Shown: positions 1 to 5,880, numbered from the stretch's first letter. The stretch: DNA of 5,887 nucleotides from Coleofasciculus sp. S288 (GCA_020216575.1 JAIUYC010000303.1:1-5887); one strand, 5' to 3'. The notes: generated by a model not told the origin, from the sequence alone. Numbers and translations: made by a program.

Positions 1-1395
1 CACAGCACAGGTGCACTGCAAAACAGGCTGCCGCGCGATGTCGAACAAATTCAACTGCTGACGAATCATATCTTCCAATACCTACCCTCTGCCATCCTCA
101 CGATTCTGATTGCCGTTACCGTAACCGCCATGCGTGCCCCTTGGTTCCTCATCTTCTTCTTGGGGACTGTCCCTGCTGCGGTGATTCTGGTGCGGATGCT
201 CAAACAACCGATTCTTCTTCGCAACCACACCTTCCGTGAGCAGCTTGAAGCCATGTCAGGGCAACTGGTGGAGATGATTAAGCTGATTCCCGTGACTCGC
301 GCCCACGGTGCTGAAATGACCGAAATTGAACGGATTGAGCGCCGACTAACAGCCGTTCAGCGGTCGGCAGTGCGACTGGACTCGATTAATGCGATCGCAG
401 GTGCCTCGTCTTGGGTTACCTTGCGGTTATTCAACTGCGTTTGTCTCGTCACCTCGGCTGGGTTGGCTTATACCGGGAAATTAGGCGTGACGGTGGGAGA
501 CGTTGTTCTGCTCACCAGTTATTTTGACTCGCTAACCACCTCTGTCGCCCAAATTGTGGCGGTGTTGCCGGAAATTGGTAAAGGATTTGAGTCAATTAAG
601 AGCATCGGTGAAGTATTAGAGTGTCCTGACATCGAACATAATTTGGGGAAACTCCCTGTGAACGAGGTGCAGGGTGAATTTCGCTTTGAATCAGTCAGTT
701 TTACCTATCCTAGAACGGAGCGGTTTGCCTTGAAGGACTTCTCGCTCCAGGTGCAACCGGGCGAAACCGTGGCAATTGTTGGTCCATCTGGTGCAGGTAA
801 ATCGACGCTATTGAATTTGGTCATCGGATTTTTGCGTCCAACCTCTGGGCAAATTTTCCTCGATGGTCGTGACATGAATGCCCTTGATTTACGTACCTAC
901 CGACAGTTTCTCTCAGTTGTGTCCCAGGAAACTATTTTGTTTGAAGGGACGGTGAGAGATAACATCTTGTACGGTGCAGATTCGGTGAGTGATGAGCGGT
1001 TGTTGCAAGCAATTGAGGAAGCAAATGCGCTGGAATTTATCCACCAACTGCCGTTAGGACTCAATACCTTAATTGGCGAGAACGGGATGAAACTCTCCGG
1101 CGGACAGCGGCAACGAGTTGCGATCGCTCGTGCCTTACTCCGTAATCCCCGCGTCTTAATTTTAGATGAGGCAACCGCCTCGCTTGATACAGTCAGCGAG
1201 GCGTTGATTCAAGAAGCATTGGATCGTTTGAAAAAGAACCGCACAACCTTTATCGCCGCCCATCGCCTCTCAACCATCCGGCAAGCTAACCGGATTGTCG
1301 TCATGGATAAAGGACGCATTGTTGAAGTGGGTAACCACCATCAGTTGCTGGAAAACAAGGGCATCTATGCACAACTATGTGCTTTACAGACTTGA
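1..1395 (+). CDS. ABC exporter half-transporter (membrane domain plus ATPase), 5' end missing
   Basis: The reading frame is open from base 1, so the gene starts left of the window. The ATG at 130 is internal, because the 43 residues before it already read as a typical exporter membrane domain (STGAL...RDVEQIQ...). The visible part is 464 residues. Hydrophobic segments lie at about 28-46, 48-66 and 135-195. The nucleotide-binding domain follows, with Walker A GPSGAGKST (261-269), Q-loop Gln309, signature LSGGQ (365-369), Walker B ILDE (Asp389, Glu390) and H-loop His421. All ATPase motifs are intact. The family works as a dimer in the inner membrane and exports lipids, drugs or peptides. Here a RiPP precursor lies 1.7 kb downstream on the same strand, so peptide export is plausible. 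An N-terminal C39 peptidase domain, which would settle this, would lie outside the window. It could equally be an unrelated lipid or drug exporter. Confidence 0.93.
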   Translation, partial: HSTGALQNRLPRDVEQIQLLTNHIFQYLPSAILTILIAVTVTAMRAPWFLIFFLGTVPAAVILVRMLKQPILLRNHTFREQLEAMSGQLVEMIKLIPVTRAHGAEMTEIERIERRLTAVQRSAVRLDSINAIAGASSWVTLRLFNCVCLVTSAGLAYTGKLGVTVGDVVLLTSYFDSLTTSVAQIVAVLPEIGKGFESIKSIGEVLECPDIEHNLGKLPVNEVQGEFRFESVSFTYPRTERFALKDFSLQVQPGETVAIVGPSGAGKSTLLNLVIGFLRPTSGQIFLDGRDMNALDLRTYRQFLSVVSQETILFEGTVRDNILYGADSVSDERLLQAIEEANALEFIHQLPLGLNTLIGENGMKLSGGQRQRVAIARALLRNPRVLILDEATASLDTVSEALIQEALDRLKKNRTTFIAAHRLSTIRQANRIVVMDKGRIVEVGNHHQLLENKGIYAQLCALQT

Positions 1396-1448
1396 GTGGG
1401 AAAAGATGATCAGCGGAGGGTGCATCCCAACTGCTTTGACTGAAGTAT

Positions 1449-1492
1449 AAATCAGCGACAAATCAGTCACAAGTCGGTCACAATTCGGTTAT
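1449..1492. repeat. Four tandem 11-bp units, candidate regulator-binding array
   Basis: Four consecutive 11-bp units can be read: AAATCAGCGAC (1449-1459), AAATCAGTCAC (1460-1470), AAGTCGGTCAC (1471-1481) and AATTCGGTTAT (1482-1492). The consensus is roughly AAnTCrGTcAC. On the other strand the unit contains TGAC, the core of the second array downstream. An 11-bp step places each copy on about the same face of the DNA helix, as in direct-repeat operators of response regulators. Binding is inference; a degenerate short tandem repeat of the kind common in cyanobacteria is the alternative. Confidence 0.6.
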
Positions 1493-1551
1493 TTCTCCGA
1501 CTAGACCTCAGTTAACGGCATGGTCTGATAAGGGTGTTACAGGATATCTTC

Positions 1552-1584
1552 AAAAAAGGTTATAGCCATTCTGTTATCTTTTTT
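1552..1584 (+). terminator. Weak A/T-rich hairpin, possible terminator after the exporter gene
   Basis: AAAAAAG (1552-1558) pairs with CTTTTTT (1578-1584). A few further weak pairs, including G-T wobbles and one mismatch, close a short loop. It lies about 157 bases after the exporter stop. The stem is almost all A-T and therefore weak, so terminator function is uncertain. Confidence 0.25.
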
Positions 1585-1646
1585 AATTACTGACAATTAC
1601 TGACAATTTCTGACTAATTAGCTGACAATTACTGACTATTCCTGAC
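1585..1646. repeat. Six tandem TGAC units with ~10-bp period, candidate operator array
   Basis: TGAC recurs at 1591, 1601, 1611, 1623, 1633 and 1643, giving steps of 10, 10, 12, 10 and 10 bp. The unit is AATTACTGAC, with three exact copies starting at 1585, 1595 and 1627 and variants AATTTCTGAC and TATTCCTGAC. The 12-bp step splits the array into two groups of three. The helical spacing and the position 203 bases before the regulator start fit a cooperative protein-binding site. It could also be a decayed short tandem repeat. Confidence 0.65.
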
Positions 1647-1675
1647 TCGACGAATTAGACAAAGTTTCCTACACT
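1647..1675 (+). promoter_or_regulatory. Weak promoter candidate abutting the TGAC array
   Basis: TCGACG (1647-1652, four of six against TTGACA) and TACACT (1670-1675, four of six against TATAAT) are separated by 17 bp. The -35 candidate begins immediately after the last TGAC unit. A poor promoter touching an operator array is the usual arrangement for activator-dependent transcription. Either hexamer could occur by chance in this A/T-rich stretch. Confidence 0.3.
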
Positions 1676-1848
1676 GAAAAATGCAATTAAAGGAGTCATA
1701 ACTCTGCTTTAATCGTATTTCTCTCAATTTGAAAAAGTTAGCAGGCACTACGTTGACGGTTACACTGCTATTGCGTCAGCCAAGGATATCAAAAGTGACT
1801 CCTCGCTCATTTTTCCAAGTGAAAACAACTAGGTATCAGGCTATAACA

Positions 1849-2670
1849 ATGACCAAGATTCTAGTGATTGAAGATGAGGCACAAACTCGAAATTCTTTTC
1901 TAAAATGCCTGAACGCAGAAGGATTCAAGGCCATCGGTGCGGAAAATGGCTTTATCGGCATCCAACGGGCACAGGAACAGCTGTCCGATTTAGTGATTTG
2001 CGACATTATAATGCCGGAACTCGATGGTTACACTGTCCTAACCACGCTGCGCCAAAACCCGGTCACAGCGATTATTCCTTTCATTTTTCTCACGGCTAAG
2101 CCAAGCAAGGCTGAGTTTCGCCAAGCTATGGAGTTGGGAGCGGATGACTATCTCACCAAGCCCTCTACGGCAGAGGAATTGCTGAGGGCGATCGCAGCCC
2201 AATTGGAAAAACAGGCTGCCCTCCGGCAGTGGTACGCCCTTGAGTACCAGCAAGTACCAGAACCACCAACTTCTGAGACTGTGAAACTGGCAGACTCTCA
2301 GCCGTTCTTTCCTACTTGCCCTAAGCTGGGTGAAGTTTTCGACTTCATTGAGGCAAATCATCATCAACCGATTACCCTTAATGATGTGGCCAGGGCGGTC
2401 GGTTACTCCCCAGCATACTTAACCGACTTGGTAAGGCGTCAAACGGGACAGACAGTGCAGCGCTGGATTATAAAGCGTCGGATGGCAGCAGCGTGTTCCT
2501 TGCTCTTGAATACCAACCAGGCAGCGAATCAAATTGCAGAGGCAGTGGGCTATAACGACAAGAATTATTTCTTCTACCAGTTTCGCCAATACCACGGAAT
2601 GACGCCCCAAATGTGGAGGAAAACGCAGCGCACTCCGTTCAGTACCGACCAGGAACTAAAGAAATTCTAG
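1849..2670 (+). CDS. Response regulator: receiver domain plus AraC-type DNA-binding domain
   Basis: The start is set at ATG 1849, giving 273 residues, because the receiver domain begins at once with MTKILVIEDE. The ribosome site is weak (AGG at 1838-1840). The receiver domain (about 2-120) has the acidic pair Glu8-Asp9, phospho-acceptor Asp52 in CDIIMPELDG, Thr82 and Lys104 in YLTKPS, so it should be phosphorylatable. A linker (about 121-158) leads to an AraC/XylS-type double helix-turn-helix (about 160-258): ITLNDVARAVGYSPAYLTDLVRR is the first, and QIAEAVGYNDKNYFFYQFRQYHGMTP matches the conserved second. The domain order resembles YesN-type regulators. No histidine kinase is visible in the window, so the partner is elsewhere. 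The repeat arrays just upstream are possible autoregulatory sites, and the RiPP genes downstream possible targets; both links are inference. Confidence 0.93.
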   Translation: MTKILVIEDEAQTRNSFLKCLNAEGFKAIGAENGFIGIQRAQEQLSDLVICDIIMPELDGYTVLTTLRQNPVTAIIPFIFLTAKPSKAEFRQAMELGADDYLTKPSTAEELLRAIAAQLEKQAALRQWYALEYQQVPEPPTSETVKLADSQPFFPTCPKLGEVFDFIEANHHQPITLNDVARAVGYSPAYLTDLVRRQTGQTVQRWIIKRRMAAACSLLLNTNQAANQIAEAVGYNDKNYFFYQFRQYHGMTPQMWRKTQRTPFSTDQELKKF

Positions 2671-2960
2671 TTTTACCGAAAAGAGCGTGGATTTTGATTC
2701 GGAGTTTGCATCCCGTAAGCTGAGTGGTCAATTCACCGCAGCGATCGCCATTGAAGCCCGCCTTAAAACTACTTGTCTCAAAATGAACTTTACACATCGA
2801 TTGATTTACCCGCCTTCGTAGTCGAGCGCTGTCAAACTTTCAACAGCTTTGCTTTTGCCTGCGATCGCACAGTGGCTGGAATCCCTGCCTCCCTTCTGGC
2901 TTGCTTCCTTTTACACTTTCTTATGCCTTCAAGTTTTAATAAAAACGAAACAAAATTAAG

Positions 2961-2966
2961 TATGAT
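2961..2966 (+). promoter_or_regulatory. Candidate -10 box TATGAT before the RiPP precursor
   Basis: TATGAT matches TATAAT at five of six positions and lies 102 bases before the chosen start of the precursor. No good -35 box is found 16-18 bases upstream (the sequence there is A/T only), which would fit an activator-dependent promoter. The region is so A/T-rich that chance occurrence is a real possibility. Confidence 0.35.
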
Positions 2967-2995
2967 CTAAAAATTTTCGATTACCTCTAAAAATT
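2966..2995. repeat. Exact 10-bp direct repeat TCTAAAAATT spaced 20 bp
   Basis: TCTAAAAATT occurs at 2966-2975 and again at 2986-2995, a start-to-start distance of 20 bp, or about two helical turns. AraC-family proteins often bind direct half-sites roughly two turns apart, and a regulator with such a domain is encoded next door. The repeat overlaps the last base of the TATGAT box. A binding role is inference. Confidence 0.45.
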
Positions 2996-3054
2996 AAATG
3001 ATTTATCTTATTAATTATCAGGCATATGACTGAGTCAAAAACCGACAGAAAGAC

Positions 3055-3059
3055 AAGGA
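3055..3059 (+). promoter_or_regulatory. Ribosome-binding site AAGGA that fixes the precursor start
   Basis: AAGGA lies 8 bases before the ATG at 3068. The in-frame upstream ATG at 3026 has no comparable site and would add 14 basic residues foreign to the family, so 3068 is preferred. Confidence 0.7.
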
Positions 3060-3067
3060 ACAGAAAA

Positions 3068-3349
3068 ATGTCAAAAGCAAATTTGGAACAGTTCTACCAA
3101 GATGTTTTGCAAGATCAAGCACTGCAAGAGCAGTTTAGAACGGCAACTGACCCTGACAGCATGGCTGCGCTGGCTGTTCAGCTTGGACAAGAAAAAGGCT
3201 ACAGTTTTACCACCGAGGAGGTGCAAGCATATATTGATGACCAAGGACAAGAGCTTAGTGATGAACTATTGGAAGCTATAGCTGGCGGAGCTAGAGCTGG
3301 AGGCGAATCGAATATTGTGTATGGAGGTGATAATAGAAATTGTAGTTAA
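3068..3349 (+). CDS. Nif11-type leader RiPP precursor peptide with double-glycine site
   Basis: This 93-residue peptide begins MSKANLEQFYQDVLQD, the typical start of a Nif11-like leader. Residues 1-74 form the leader, with the family's conserved helices (LQEQFR, the segment around YSFTTEEVQAYI, and ELSDELLEAIAGG). Gly73-Gly74 is the expected cleavage site. The remaining core of 19 residues is ARAGGESNIVYGGDNRNCS, with one Tyr, one Cys, two Ser and no Thr. Long Nif11-type leaders direct diverse maturation enzymes to variable cores. The radical SAM gene two genes downstream is the obvious candidate enzyme. With a single Cys and no Thr, lanthionine rings look unlikely. The Val-Tyr-Gly triplet matches the X-Tyr-Gly target of PlpX-type spliceases. 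An upstream start at 3026 giving 107 residues is less likely. Confidence 0.92.
   Translation: MSKANLEQFYQDVLQDQALQEQFRTATDPDSMAALAVQLGQEKGYSFTTEEVQAYIDDQGQELSDELLEAIAGGARAGGESNIVYGGDNRNCS
3290..3346 (+). other. Predicted core peptide, 19 residues, with X-Tyr-Gly motif
   Basis: The core starts after Gly73-Gly74 (3284-3289). Val84-Tyr85-Gly86 is encoded at 3317-3325 and Cys92 at 3341-3343. The sequence is glycine-rich and polar. Tyr85 is the only aromatic residue and so the likeliest site of radical chemistry. The exact cleavage point is inferred from the double-glycine rule. Confidence 0.7.
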
Positions 3350-3397
3350 ATAATGGTTCTGGTCACCAAAATTGACGTCTTCCCGTACTAAAACGTT

Positions 3398-3449
3398 AAA
3401 GCCAGCTATTAGTTTGTTTCTTTTTCGGTGATAGCTGATAGCTGGTTTT
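3398..3449 (+). terminator. Hairpin after the precursor gene, possible partial terminator
   Basis: AAAGCCAGCTAT (3398-3409) pairs with ATAGCTGGTTTT (3438-3449): 12 base pairs with one G-U wobble and a 28-base loop. The right arm ends in four T. A second copy of ATAGCTG (3431-3437) next to the right arm can pair with CAGCTAT instead, so two competing folds exist. Placed between a precursor and its enzyme genes, such a structure could make precursor transcript more abundant than enzyme transcript. The long loop and short T-run make efficient termination doubtful. Confidence 0.45.
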
Positions 3450-3503
3450 CATTGAAGGTATTTTTTCACTGCTGTGGATATTTTGGTTCTTTTTAGTCAT
3501 TAG

Positions 3504-3509
3504 AAGGAG
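3504..3509 (+). promoter_or_regulatory. Ribosome-binding site AAGGAG supporting a GTG start
   Basis: AAGGAG lies 8 bases before GTG at 3518 and 20 bases before the next in-frame ATG at 3530, so the GTG is the better start. Confidence 0.75.
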
Positions 3510-3517
3510 TGTAACTC

Positions 3518-4609
3518 GTGAACCTCACAATGGAAGATTACTTGAAAGTTGTTATTCCTCACCTTCAACCTGAGTTAGTTACTCCCAAAGCTTTATCTCA
3601 CATTCGCACGTTAGCCCAAATTTTACCCCCATTCACAATTGCTGGGTTTGAATGTCGTCTAGGAGCTGATCAATCTAGAGTGGACTTCCAAGTCAATCTC
3701 CCGTACTTAATTCCGAGTTTGCCAGAGACGCTCCTGACTCATCCTACATGGGGAGTTTTTCACAAAATCAGTCAGGAATGGACTGAGCAAAAGTCTTGCT
3801 TGTACCAAAGGGTGAAAGATATCTGGTTAGAATTTGATATAGATGAGCAGCCTTCACAAGTTCCAGCCCCCTGTATTTTCTTAACTCTGAATCAAAGCCT
3901 GGATCAGAAAACTGTCAGCGAACCTCAAGAAATAGTTGAGATAGCTTCCAGGCTACTAGAACATCCGGTTTCTTCACTCCTGGAGTCAAATCTAAGACTT
4001 AGCTTTGATTGCTTACCTGCTGGGGCAGGCATTAGTCATCTTGGGGCAATGCTGTCTCGCTCAGACCAAGCAGTAAGGATAAACGTAAGGGGAATTTTAC
4101 CAGAGCAACTGCTAGATTACCTGAGACAAATTGGCTGGACAGATCCAGAGAATAAGCTACAGTTCCTCATCCCACATCTATCTGAGTTTGTAGACTACAT
4201 CACATTAAGCTGTGACGTGGGAGAGACTGTCTTGCCTAAAATCGGTTTTGAATGTTTTCTGCTAAAACAGCCTAAGCATGAACCTCGATGGCAATTATTT
4301 TTAGATTATTTAGTTGAAAAAGAGTTATGTACCTCAGCTAAGCAAAATGCCCTTTTCGCATGGCCAGGATTTTGTCAGAAAGCATCTCGGCCAAATATTT
4401 GGCCTAATAATCTAATTTGGGGCGATCTTTTACTAGGTTCTAGGGCGTTTAGCATCTTTACTAGAACGATTAACCATATAAAAATTGTCTATCAACCAGA
4501 TGGTTTATTAGAAGCTAAAGCATATTTAGCGTTTTTTCATAATTGGTTTGATGCTAGTCCTTTAACCAGGGGGAAACTGCAAAAAACTGAAGAGATACAA
4601 ATGGCTTAG
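3518..4609 (+). CDS. Unrecognised 363-residue protein in the RiPP operon
   Basis: I do not recognise this family with confidence. The GTG start at 3518 has an AAGGAG site 8 bases upstream; an ATG at 3530 would remove four residues. There is no signal peptide, no clear membrane segment and no familiar nucleotide-binding or metal-binding motif. The pattern is alternating strands and helices: AGFECRLGADQSRVDFQVNLP (about 42-62) shortly before the helix-like HPTWGVFHKISQEW (75-88), the strand-like IWLEFDI (102-108) and CIFLTL (119-124), then LPAGAGISHLGAMLS (166-180) followed by VRINVRGILPEQLLDYL. The phrase GFEC occurs in both halves (43-46 and again in PKIGFECFL), hinting at two related sub-domains. 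The layout loosely recalls the ABBA-type peptide prenyltransferases of cyanobactin pathways (PatF/LynF), but this is an impression only. Its place between precursor and radical SAM gene suggests a role in peptide maturation or recognition. Confidence 0.85.
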   Translation: MNLTMEDYLKVVIPHLQPELVTPKALSHIRTLAQILPPFTIAGFECRLGADQSRVDFQVNLPYLIPSLPETLLTHPTWGVFHKISQEWTEQKSCLYQRVKDIWLEFDIDEQPSQVPAPCIFLTLNQSLDQKTVSEPQEIVEIASRLLEHPVSSLLESNLRLSFDCLPAGAGISHLGAMLSRSDQAVRINVRGILPEQLLDYLRQIGWTDPENKLQFLIPHLSEFVDYITLSCDVGETVLPKIGFECFLLKQPKHEPRWQLFLDYLVEKELCTSAKQNALFAWPGFCQKASRPNIWPNNLIWGDLLLGSRAFSIFTRTINHIKIVYQPDGLLEAKAYLAFFHNWFDASPLTRGKLQKTEEIQMA

Positions 4610-4616
4610 GGCTACA

Positions 4617-4655
4617 GCCTCTAACTTAAAATTTAAATATTTTTTGAGTTAAGGC
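4617..4655 (+). promoter_or_regulatory. Intergenic hairpin before the radical SAM gene
   Basis: GCCT (4617-4620) and TAACTTAAAA (4622-4631) pair with TTTTGAGTTA (4642-4651) and AGGC (4652-4655). This gives 14 pairs with one bulged C (4621), one G-U pair and a 10-base loop. No T-run follows directly, so it looks more like an RNA processing or stability element than a terminator. It begins 8 bases after the preceding stop. Confidence 0.4.
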
Positions 4656-4719
4656 ATAAACGTCTTTAATTTTCCAACTCTACAAAAACCGAATTTTGTC
4701 AACCCTCAAGGAGTAAATT

Positions 4720-5790
4720 ATGCCTGCTGTAAATGAAAACTATAGTTCTCGACATTTTTTCAACGATAGTATAAGTATTGATAGCCATGGGAAAACCGTA
4801 ATTAATGATACCGAAAATACCAACTTGACAAAAATAGGTGCAAGAGCAAATCGGAATTTACAGTTAATAATATTACCTACAGAAAAGTGTAATTTTCGCT
4901 GTACTTATTGTTATGAAGACTATTCAGTAGGGAAGATGAAACAGGAAACAGTTCTCGGCATTAAAGCATTGCTGGATAGACGTTGTGCTGACTTAGAGCA
5001 CTTAAATTTGTCCTGGTTTGGTGGTGAACCTCTGGTTGCTAAAAGTACTGTTTTTGAAATTTCTGAGTATGCTATGGAGTTAACTCATAAGTATTCCGGA
5101 TTAGTCTATATAGGTGATATGACGACTAATGGGTATCTACTAAATTACGATACAGCTAAAGCTCTAGCGGATGTTGGCGTTAGACATTATCAAATTTCCC
5201 TTGATGGATCACGAGATGTACATAACCAGAGCCGAATCCGTGCTGATGGCGGTCATACTTATGACCGGATTTGGGCTAATTTACTAGCAATCCGCGACAG
5301 TTCATTACCCGTTAAAGTTATACTTCGTATCCACTTTACAGTAGATACTTTGCAACTCATCACTCCCCTGCTCGAAGATATTAAAAAAGAATTTCTACAG
5401 GATTCTCGATTCTTTGTTTTCTTTAAGGCAGTTGAAAGGCTAGGAGGACCTAATGATGCCTCGATTAAAATATTTTCTGATTCAGAAAAAGAGAAGGCTG
5501 TCGAATTACTAAAAACAAAGTTATACGGAGAAAGTGCAGCAAGATTAAATTCTCATGAGCCTCAATATGTCTGCTACGCTTCGCGTCCTAATTCATTGGT
5601 AATTCGTGCCAATGGCGATGTCGGGAAATGCACTGTTGCGCTCTATGATGAACGGAACAAAATTGGGACTTTACAGCCAAATGGCACTTTAGAGTTAATA
5701 CCAGGTCGTCTGGCTCCCTGGCTCCGTGGTCTAAAAACACTTGACCCTGAAACTCTAGCCTGTCCTCTTTCTCAGTTCAAATTAAGCTGA
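4720..5790 (+). CDS. Radical SAM peptide-modifying enzyme with C-terminal SPASM/twitch-like cysteines
   Basis: The start at ATG 4720 has AAGGAG at 4708-4713. The protein has 356 residues. After about 46 N-terminal residues, the radical SAM barrel opens with CNFRCTYC (Cys57, Cys61, Cys64), which binds the [4Fe-4S] cluster that cleaves S-adenosylmethionine. FGGEP (100-104) is the SAM-binding GGE motif; TTNG (135-138) and SLDG (160-163) are usual barrel positions. The C-terminal region has Cys285, Cys304 in NGDVGKC and Cys348 in ACP, as in SPASM/twitch domains that carry an auxiliary cluster. There are fewer cysteines than in a full SPASM domain. Such enzymes form thioethers, carbon-carbon crosslinks or, in PlpX, excise tyramine from X-Tyr-Gly sites. 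The Nif11 precursor in the same operon is the likely substrate. The specific reaction cannot be decided from motifs alone. Confidence 0.93.
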   Translation: MPAVNENYSSRHFFNDSISIDSHGKTVINDTENTNLTKIGARANRNLQLIILPTEKCNFRCTYCYEDYSVGKMKQETVLGIKALLDRRCADLEHLNLSWFGGEPLVAKSTVFEISEYAMELTHKYSGLVYIGDMTTNGYLLNYDTAKALADVGVRHYQISLDGSRDVHNQSRIRADGGHTYDRIWANLLAIRDSSLPVKVILRIHFTVDTLQLITPLLEDIKKEFLQDSRFFVFFKAVERLGGPNDASIKIFSDSEKEKAVELLKTKLYGESAARLNSHEPQYVCYASRPNSLVIRANGDVGKCTVALYDERNKIGTLQPNGTLELIPGRLAPWLRGLKTLDPETLACPLSQFKLS

Positions 5791-5804
5791 AGTCAGGATA
5801 TAGC

Positions 5805-5880
5805 ACTTCTCGTAGTCATGATGTACAACTTGAAAGCTGAAAGGTTATAAATCAAGGACTCTGGTGTACATCACGAGAGT
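5805..5880. repeat. Imperfect inverted repeat at right edge, possible MITE or repetitive element
   Basis: The left arm is ACT-CTCGT-GATGTACA (5805-5807, 5809-5813, 5820-5827), interrupted by a bulged T and by AGTCAT (5814-5819). The right arm TGTACATCACGAGAGT (5865-5880) is its uninterrupted complement. About 37 bases separate the arms. The structure starts 14 bases after the radical SAM stop and has no T-run, so it is not an obvious terminator. It may be a palindromic repeat or a miniature transposable element. The sequence continues beyond the window, so the true ends are unknown. Confidence 0.5.

Larger units (their letters stand above)
1396..1848. other. Non-coding region between exporter and regulator, rich in short tandem repeats
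   Basis: I see no convincing gene in these 453 bases. They hold an array of four 11-bp units, a weak A/T hairpin, an array of six TGAC units, a weak promoter candidate and an isolated AAAGGAG (1689-1695) with no credible gene after it. An in-frame upstream extension of the regulator from a TTG at 1729 is possible on paper, but it adds 40 residues with no family resemblance. The region probably carries the control sequences of the downstream regulator. Confidence 0.6.
391..2868. repeat. Five HIP1 palindromes (GCGATCGC)
   Basis: Copies lie at 391-398, 1120-1127, 2188-2195, 2741-2748 and 2861-2868. HIP1 is strongly enriched in many cyanobacterial genomes and is the main taxonomic clue here. None occurs from 2869 to the end of the window, the part that holds the RiPP genes. 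Confidence 0.9.
2671..3067. other. Non-coding region between regulator and RiPP precursor
   Basis: These 397 bases hold no gene I can support. Short open stretches exist (for example 2687-2821), but they lack ribosome sites and recognisable domains. Two HIP1 palindromes lie at 2741 and 2861. The last ~130 bases turn strongly A/T-rich and contain the promoter-like TATGAT and an exact 10-bp direct repeat. This part is likely the control region of the precursor gene. Confidence 0.55.

Noticed and set aside
1585..1646. CRISPR-like array
   Set aside because: Units are 10 bp, contiguous and degenerate, with no spacers.
1681..1701. Six-codon mini-frame (ATG to TAA) spanning AAAGGAG
   Set aside because: Too short and with no ribosome site of its own; a leader peptide cannot be supported.
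1729..1848. N-terminal extension of the regulator from TTG 1729
   Set aside because: It adds 40 residues unlike any receiver domain and has no nearby ribosome site. The family start fits ATG 1849.
2038..2610. Reverse-strand frames inside the regulator gene
   Set aside because: They overlap a clear + strand gene fully and show no domain; they are shadows of its codon pattern.
2687..2821. 44-residue frame from GTG with a protein-like stretch (around DFDSEFASRKLSGQFTAAIA)
   Set aside because: It looked like a possible gene remnant, but I could not match it to any family. The HIP1 site explains part of the pattern, and there is no good ribosome site.
2773..2970. Open frame of 65 codons from a TTG
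   Set aside because: No ribosome site, weak start, no domain. It reads through a HIP1 site and into the A/T-rich control region, as non-coding cyanobacterial DNA often does.
3026..3067. Earlier start for the precursor at ATG 3026
   Set aside because: No ribosome site, and the added residues (MTESKTDRKTRNRK) are not part of the Nif11 leader pattern.
3290..3346. Lanthipeptide core
   Set aside because: Only one Cys, no Thr, and no lanthionine synthetase gene in the window.
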